Assembly: GCA_004557125.1 (NCBI GenBank)
Contig: SFET01000001.1
Coordinates: forward strand, 157,586-221,585
From: Clostridiales bacterium
Lineage (GTDB): Bacteria; Bacillota; Clostridia; Christensenellales; Aristaeellaceae
DNA: 64,000 bases
Reading direction: 5' to 3'
Shown: positions 61,568-64,000 of the stretch, one piece after another
Layout: every line of letters starts with the position of its first letter
Position numbering within the stretch: position 1 is the first letter of the stretch
Notes under the pieces: generated by a model
The model's database searches: none
Seen by the model: the letters and a program-made list of their open reading frames with translations, nothing else
Told to the model about the DNA's origin: nothing
Translations under genes and position numbers: made by a program

Positions 61568-61936
61568 TCATCGTTGCGCCCCCTGTTCAGGCTTCACGCT
61601 CTTGATGTTGTGGCGCAGGTAGTCCAGCCGTTCAAGCTGCGCCTCCTTGAAATGGATTTCGTCCATGGCGCGATCCCGTCTTTGCTTGAGCATCTGCATG
61701 CGCTGCTCCTTCGTTTGGTCTCCATCCATAAACAGGCGCATATAGATCTCGATTTCGCCGCCTGTAAACCCTGCGTCATGCAGCGTCATGATCAGACTGA
61801 GGCGGTCCAGATCGCTGTCGTCATACTGCCAGGAACCCATCACCCTCTTGACCTCCCGGCAGAGTCCCCAGCTTTCGTATTCGTCCAGCAGTCCGATCGG
61901 GATACAGTAGCGTTCGCTCGCTTCCTGCTTCGTCAT
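61568..61936 (-). CDS. MerR-family transcriptional regulator (short)
   Basis: 122 residues from ATG 61936. The helix-turn-helix reads TKQEASERYCIPIGLLDEYESWGLCREVKRVMGSWQYDDSDLDRLSLIMTLHDAGFTGGEIEIYMRLF, followed by a coiled coil (KEQRMQMLKQRRDRAMDEIHFKEAQLERLDYLRHNI). Probably controls the cupin-flavodoxin genes 90 bases downstream. Confidence 0.82.
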   Translation of the reverse strand: MTKQEASERYCIPIGLLDEYESWGLCREVKRVMGSWQYDDSDLDRLSLIMTLHDAGFTGGEIEIYMRLFMDGDQTKEQRMQMLKQRRDRAMDEIHFKEAQLERLDYLRHNIKSVKPEQGAQR

Positions 61937-61963
61937 TTCCTTCTCTTCACCCTCGCACAAAAA

Positions 61964-61992
61964 ATATAGGCGTTCCCTGGGATCGCCTATAT
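61964..61992. other. Dyad ATATAGGCG-11-CGCCTATAT upstream of merR
   Basis: Perfect 9-bp inverted repeat (61964-61972 and 61984-61992). On the minus strand TTTTTT follows, so it may end LysR transcription; it also overlaps the -10 and start of a merR promoter, so it may be an autoregulatory operator. Confidence 0.55.
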
Positions 61993-62020
61993 TGTAACCT
62001 TCGCTTATAAAAATGTCCAA
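61991..62020 (-). promoter_or_regulatory. Promoter-like element for merR
   Basis: Minus-strand TTGGAC (62020-62015), 18-base spacer, TACAAT (61996-61991), partly inside the dyad at 61964-61992. Confidence 0.45.
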
Positions 62021-62046
62021 TACCTATATTCTATTCTGAGATATGC

Positions 62047-62912
62047 TCAAATCGAATTTCTGAGATGTCGGAGAAACCGCGTGTGCGCCGCCGAAAGCGT
62101 CTGGTTCTTTTTCCAGACCAGCACGGAACCCGTTTCCATCCGGGGCGAAAGCGGCACAAAGCGCAGGTTGTCAAAGACCGCTCCCAGATCAAAGCACAGT
62201 GCGACGCCCAGCCCCTGCTCCACCATGAACGCGGCATTCACGATCAGGTTGTAGGTCGCGGCGATTTCCACCTGCTCGTAGGCGTCGCCAAACCAGTTGG
62301 CCAATTCGTTTTTCACCAGCTCCCGGCGCACCATGAGCAGGGGCACGCCGCGCAAATCCTCCGGCGTGACCGCTTCCTTCTCCGCCAGCGGCGAATCGGC
62401 GCGCACCAACACGCCCATCGCTCCTTCAGGGGCAGCCGGATGAACGCATACTTGGAGATGTCCACGGGCTCCGCAAGCAGACCCATGTCCAGCAGACCCT
62501 TTTCGATGCGCTCCTTGATGTCGTCCGCGATGGCGCTGTAGATGCTGAACTGTACCATCGGATATTCCCTGCGGAACGAAGCCATGCTTTCCGAGAGCAG
62601 GGACATGCTCCTCGTCTCTCCGCAGCCGATGGCAATCTCACCGGCGAGCGCATCCTCCCTGTGCTGCAGCTCCAGCTTCGTCTTCTCGGACAGGGACACC
62701 AGCTCCTGCGCGCGCCGCCGGAGCAGCATTCCCTCTTCCGTCAGGCTGACGCGGTACTTTCCCCGGTGAAACAGCTGCACGCCCAGCTCCTCCTCCAGCC
62801 GCATCAGCTGTCGGGAGAGCGTGGGCTGCGTGATGTGCAGAAGCTGCGCGGCCCGGGTGATGTTCTCCTCCCGTGCAACCATCAGGAAGTAGTTCAAAAC
62901 CCTCAGTTCCAT
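62047..62912 (-). pseudogene. LysR-family regulator with a single-base frameshift near 62418
   Basis: MELRVLNYFLMVAREENITRAAQLLHITQPTLSRQLMRLEEELGVQLFHR is a complete LysR helix-turn-helix, and the effector domain begins normally (EIAIGCGETRSMSLLSES). At LPLKER the frame breaks; the rest (MGVLVRADSPLAEKEAV to the end) continues one base out. The span is 3n+2 bases, consistent with one missing base. Either a recent inactivation or a sequence error. Confidence 0.85.
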
Positions 62913-63015
62913 GTCCATCACCTCTCTGAATAGGGTGATTATAGCAGCCGAAGTGCACATTCTCAACATATCTTGCCGCGAGAAATGCCCGAAATGCATC
63001 CAGCTTTATGATATC

Positions 63016-63537
63016 TCACTCAAAATACTTGTCTCTGCTGCAGTTCTGTGCAATATTATCCAGGACGATCAATCTCGACCCTCGAATAATGGCCCGCACC
63101 AGCTCGAGGATATATTTCTGGGATATACTGAGATCATCGATGGATTGCGGCATGGCAAAGGGGACGCCGATGGCATCCAGCATCTCTGTCACCTTCCGCT
63201 CTGCCTCCCGAACCGAATAAATAAATCCGTTCCGGCTGCCCGTAAACGCGTACAGATTATCGACAATACTCAGCGTATCAAAGAGACTGTCCCGGCCCGC
63301 GACGTAGGAACAATCCAGCGGGTTGCTCACACTCAGCGGTTTTCCTTTGTACAGAATCTTGCCCGAATAGATCAGATCTGACGCGCTCATCAGGGAGATG
63401 AAAAAAGATGGCATCTGACTGGTCTGACAGAACGCCAGTATCTCTCCCTCATAGATCGAAAAGCTGCCCTCGTTCAGAATGATCCCGCTGTCGGACCATA
63501 TGGATAGCCCCTGGGCATTCATTATGACTCGCTTCAT
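63016..63537 (-). pseudogene. Truncated P-loop-less ABC ATPase-like protein (sugar importer type)
   Basis: 173 residues. INEGSFSIYEGEI-like start, a Q-loop region with SYVAGRDSLFDTLSIVDNLYAF, signature-like LSISQKYILELVRAI and Walker B-like SRLIVLDNIA resemble the first cassette of RbsA-type ATPases, but the Walker A position reads CQTSQMPSFFIS with no GKS/T. Similar non-ATPase paralogues accompany YesM kinases in gut Clostridia. The chain stops right after Walker B, so the copy is truncated. Directly downstream of the YesM kinase fragment. Confidence 0.6.
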
Positions 63538-63542
63538 CGCAA

Positions 63543-63908
63543 TCAATTGGATTCAAACTGCTTCTTCGGCAGATGAACCATCACATTCGTTCCAGTCCCA
63601 TAGGTGCTGAAAATCCGCACTCCGTAATCGCTTCCGTAGGTGAGCTTGATTCGCCGGTTGATGTTGTAAAGCGCAATTCCCTCCTGTTCTTCGTGGAAGG
63701 CGGTCTGAAGATCCAGATCGTTGAGCAGGCGGTGATTGATTCGCTTGACCTGCTCATCGCTGATGCCAACGCCATTATCGCGCACATATATCTTCAATCC
63801 ATCATCCGTATTCAGAATTCGCAGATTGATCATTCCGCCCGAAGTGTAATCCACAATTCCATGCAGCACTGCGTTTTCAACGATCGGCTGTAACGTCAGC
63901 TTTGTGGG
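63543..63908 (-). pseudogene. C-terminal fragment of a YesM-type histidine kinase
   Basis: KLTLQPIVENAVLHGIVDY (N-box) and VRDNGVGISDEQVKRINHRL (G1) to the end are an HATPase domain of a YesM kinase. The phospho-His region is missing: just 5' of the homology an in-frame stop appears at about 63971 and the other frame encodes an SH3-like sequence. The fragment is therefore cut at its 5' side at about 63905-63920. Confidence 0.7.
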
Positions 63909-64000
63909 CAATGAAGGCCGCGTCGTATTCGACGCCCGGTCCGATGCGGACATTGACGCTGTTGCCTGTCACCTCCACACAATCCGCAACCTCGGGAACC
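63877..64000 (-). pseudogene. Partial SH3b domain running off the right edge
   Basis: Frame entering from the edge: EVADCVEVTGNSVNVRIGPG followed by VEYDAAFIAHKAD, a bacterial SH3 pattern (VTxSxLNVRxGPG). Similarity ends near 63918 and the frame stops at 63877 within the kinase fragment. It looks like the 5' side of a broken or chimeric junction. Confidence 0.55.

Noticed and set aside
1..64000. tRNA, rRNA, insertion sequence, integrase or prophage genes
   Set aside because: Looked for CCA-ended cloverleaf arms, rRNA blocks, DDE transposase or recombinase text and phage structural genes; nothing convincing seen.

Overview
The window looks like chromosome of a GC-rich Clostridia-type Firmicute, probably an uncultured gut anaerobe. 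The signs are sigma-A promoters (TTGACA-17-TATAAT), a T-box leader, an ANTAR regulator, YesM/YesN-type two-component genes, GSI-alpha glutamine synthetase without an adenylylation-type tail, many rho-independent terminators, Fe-S aldo/keto reductases and several RbsABC-type sugar transporters. I see no tRNA, rRNA, transposase, integrase, prophage or CRISPR array. The species assignment is inference.

Layout. 0-5.2 kb: an edge-truncated tRNA1 m6A methyltransferase, a secreted peptidoglycan-binding protein with a probably dead NlpC/P60-like tail, and a GlpA-like/FAD reductase/DUF1667 trio. 5.2-8.9 kb: an HD hydrolase, pyridoxamine kinase and PhoB/PhoR-type pair. 8.9-11.2 kb: a metal (probably copper) module in which an HMA + SafE + cupredoxin-like fusion ends in four SCCDP repeats, behind a DUF2318 lipoprotein and a CsoR-like operator candidate. 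11.3-17.4 kb: a sugar ABC transporter with a Gfo/Idh/MocA dehydrogenase and a TIM-barrel isomerase, preceded by a LacI-type palindrome. 17.5-29.3 kb: a nitrogen-assimilation island, glnA, ANTAR regulator, gltB (disrupted by a deletion/frameshift), gltD and an amtB-PII fusion on the minus strand, facing an asparagine synthase gene with an Asn T-box.

29.3-40.1 kb: an Fe-S aldo/keto reductase, a 51-aa protein, then gltS-ftcD-fchA-hutD under a large SARP/BTAD regulator. The gltS promoter carries two TAGACGT heptamers in exact SARP spacing. Divergent from the regulator lie a second glutamate formimidoyltransferase and an M29 aminopeptidase. 40-43.6 kb: a NYN/OST-HTH protein, an EEP-family protein and a Rieske FAD oxidoreductase. 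43.7-54.2 kb: one long minus-strand operon for a deoxy-sugar or related sugar: binding protein, ATPase, two permeases, FGGY kinase, YesN/YesM two-component system and class II aldolase.

54.3-64 kb is more accessory and shows decay: an ankyrin protein beside an RHS remnant, a small membrane protein, a second Fe-S aldo/keto reductase, DUF445, a tyrosine phosphatase, GNAT and ASCH proteins, a response-regulator fragment, flavodoxin, cupin, MerR, a frameshifted LysR gene, and at the right edge a P-loop-less ABC-ATPase fragment, a YesM kinase fragment and an SH3 fragment joined out of frame.

The best candidates for something new are the SCCDP-tailed copper-type fusion with its operator, and the SARP-style control of a glutamate/formimino-folate gene set in a Firmicute. 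All functional calls come from reading motifs; no database search was run.
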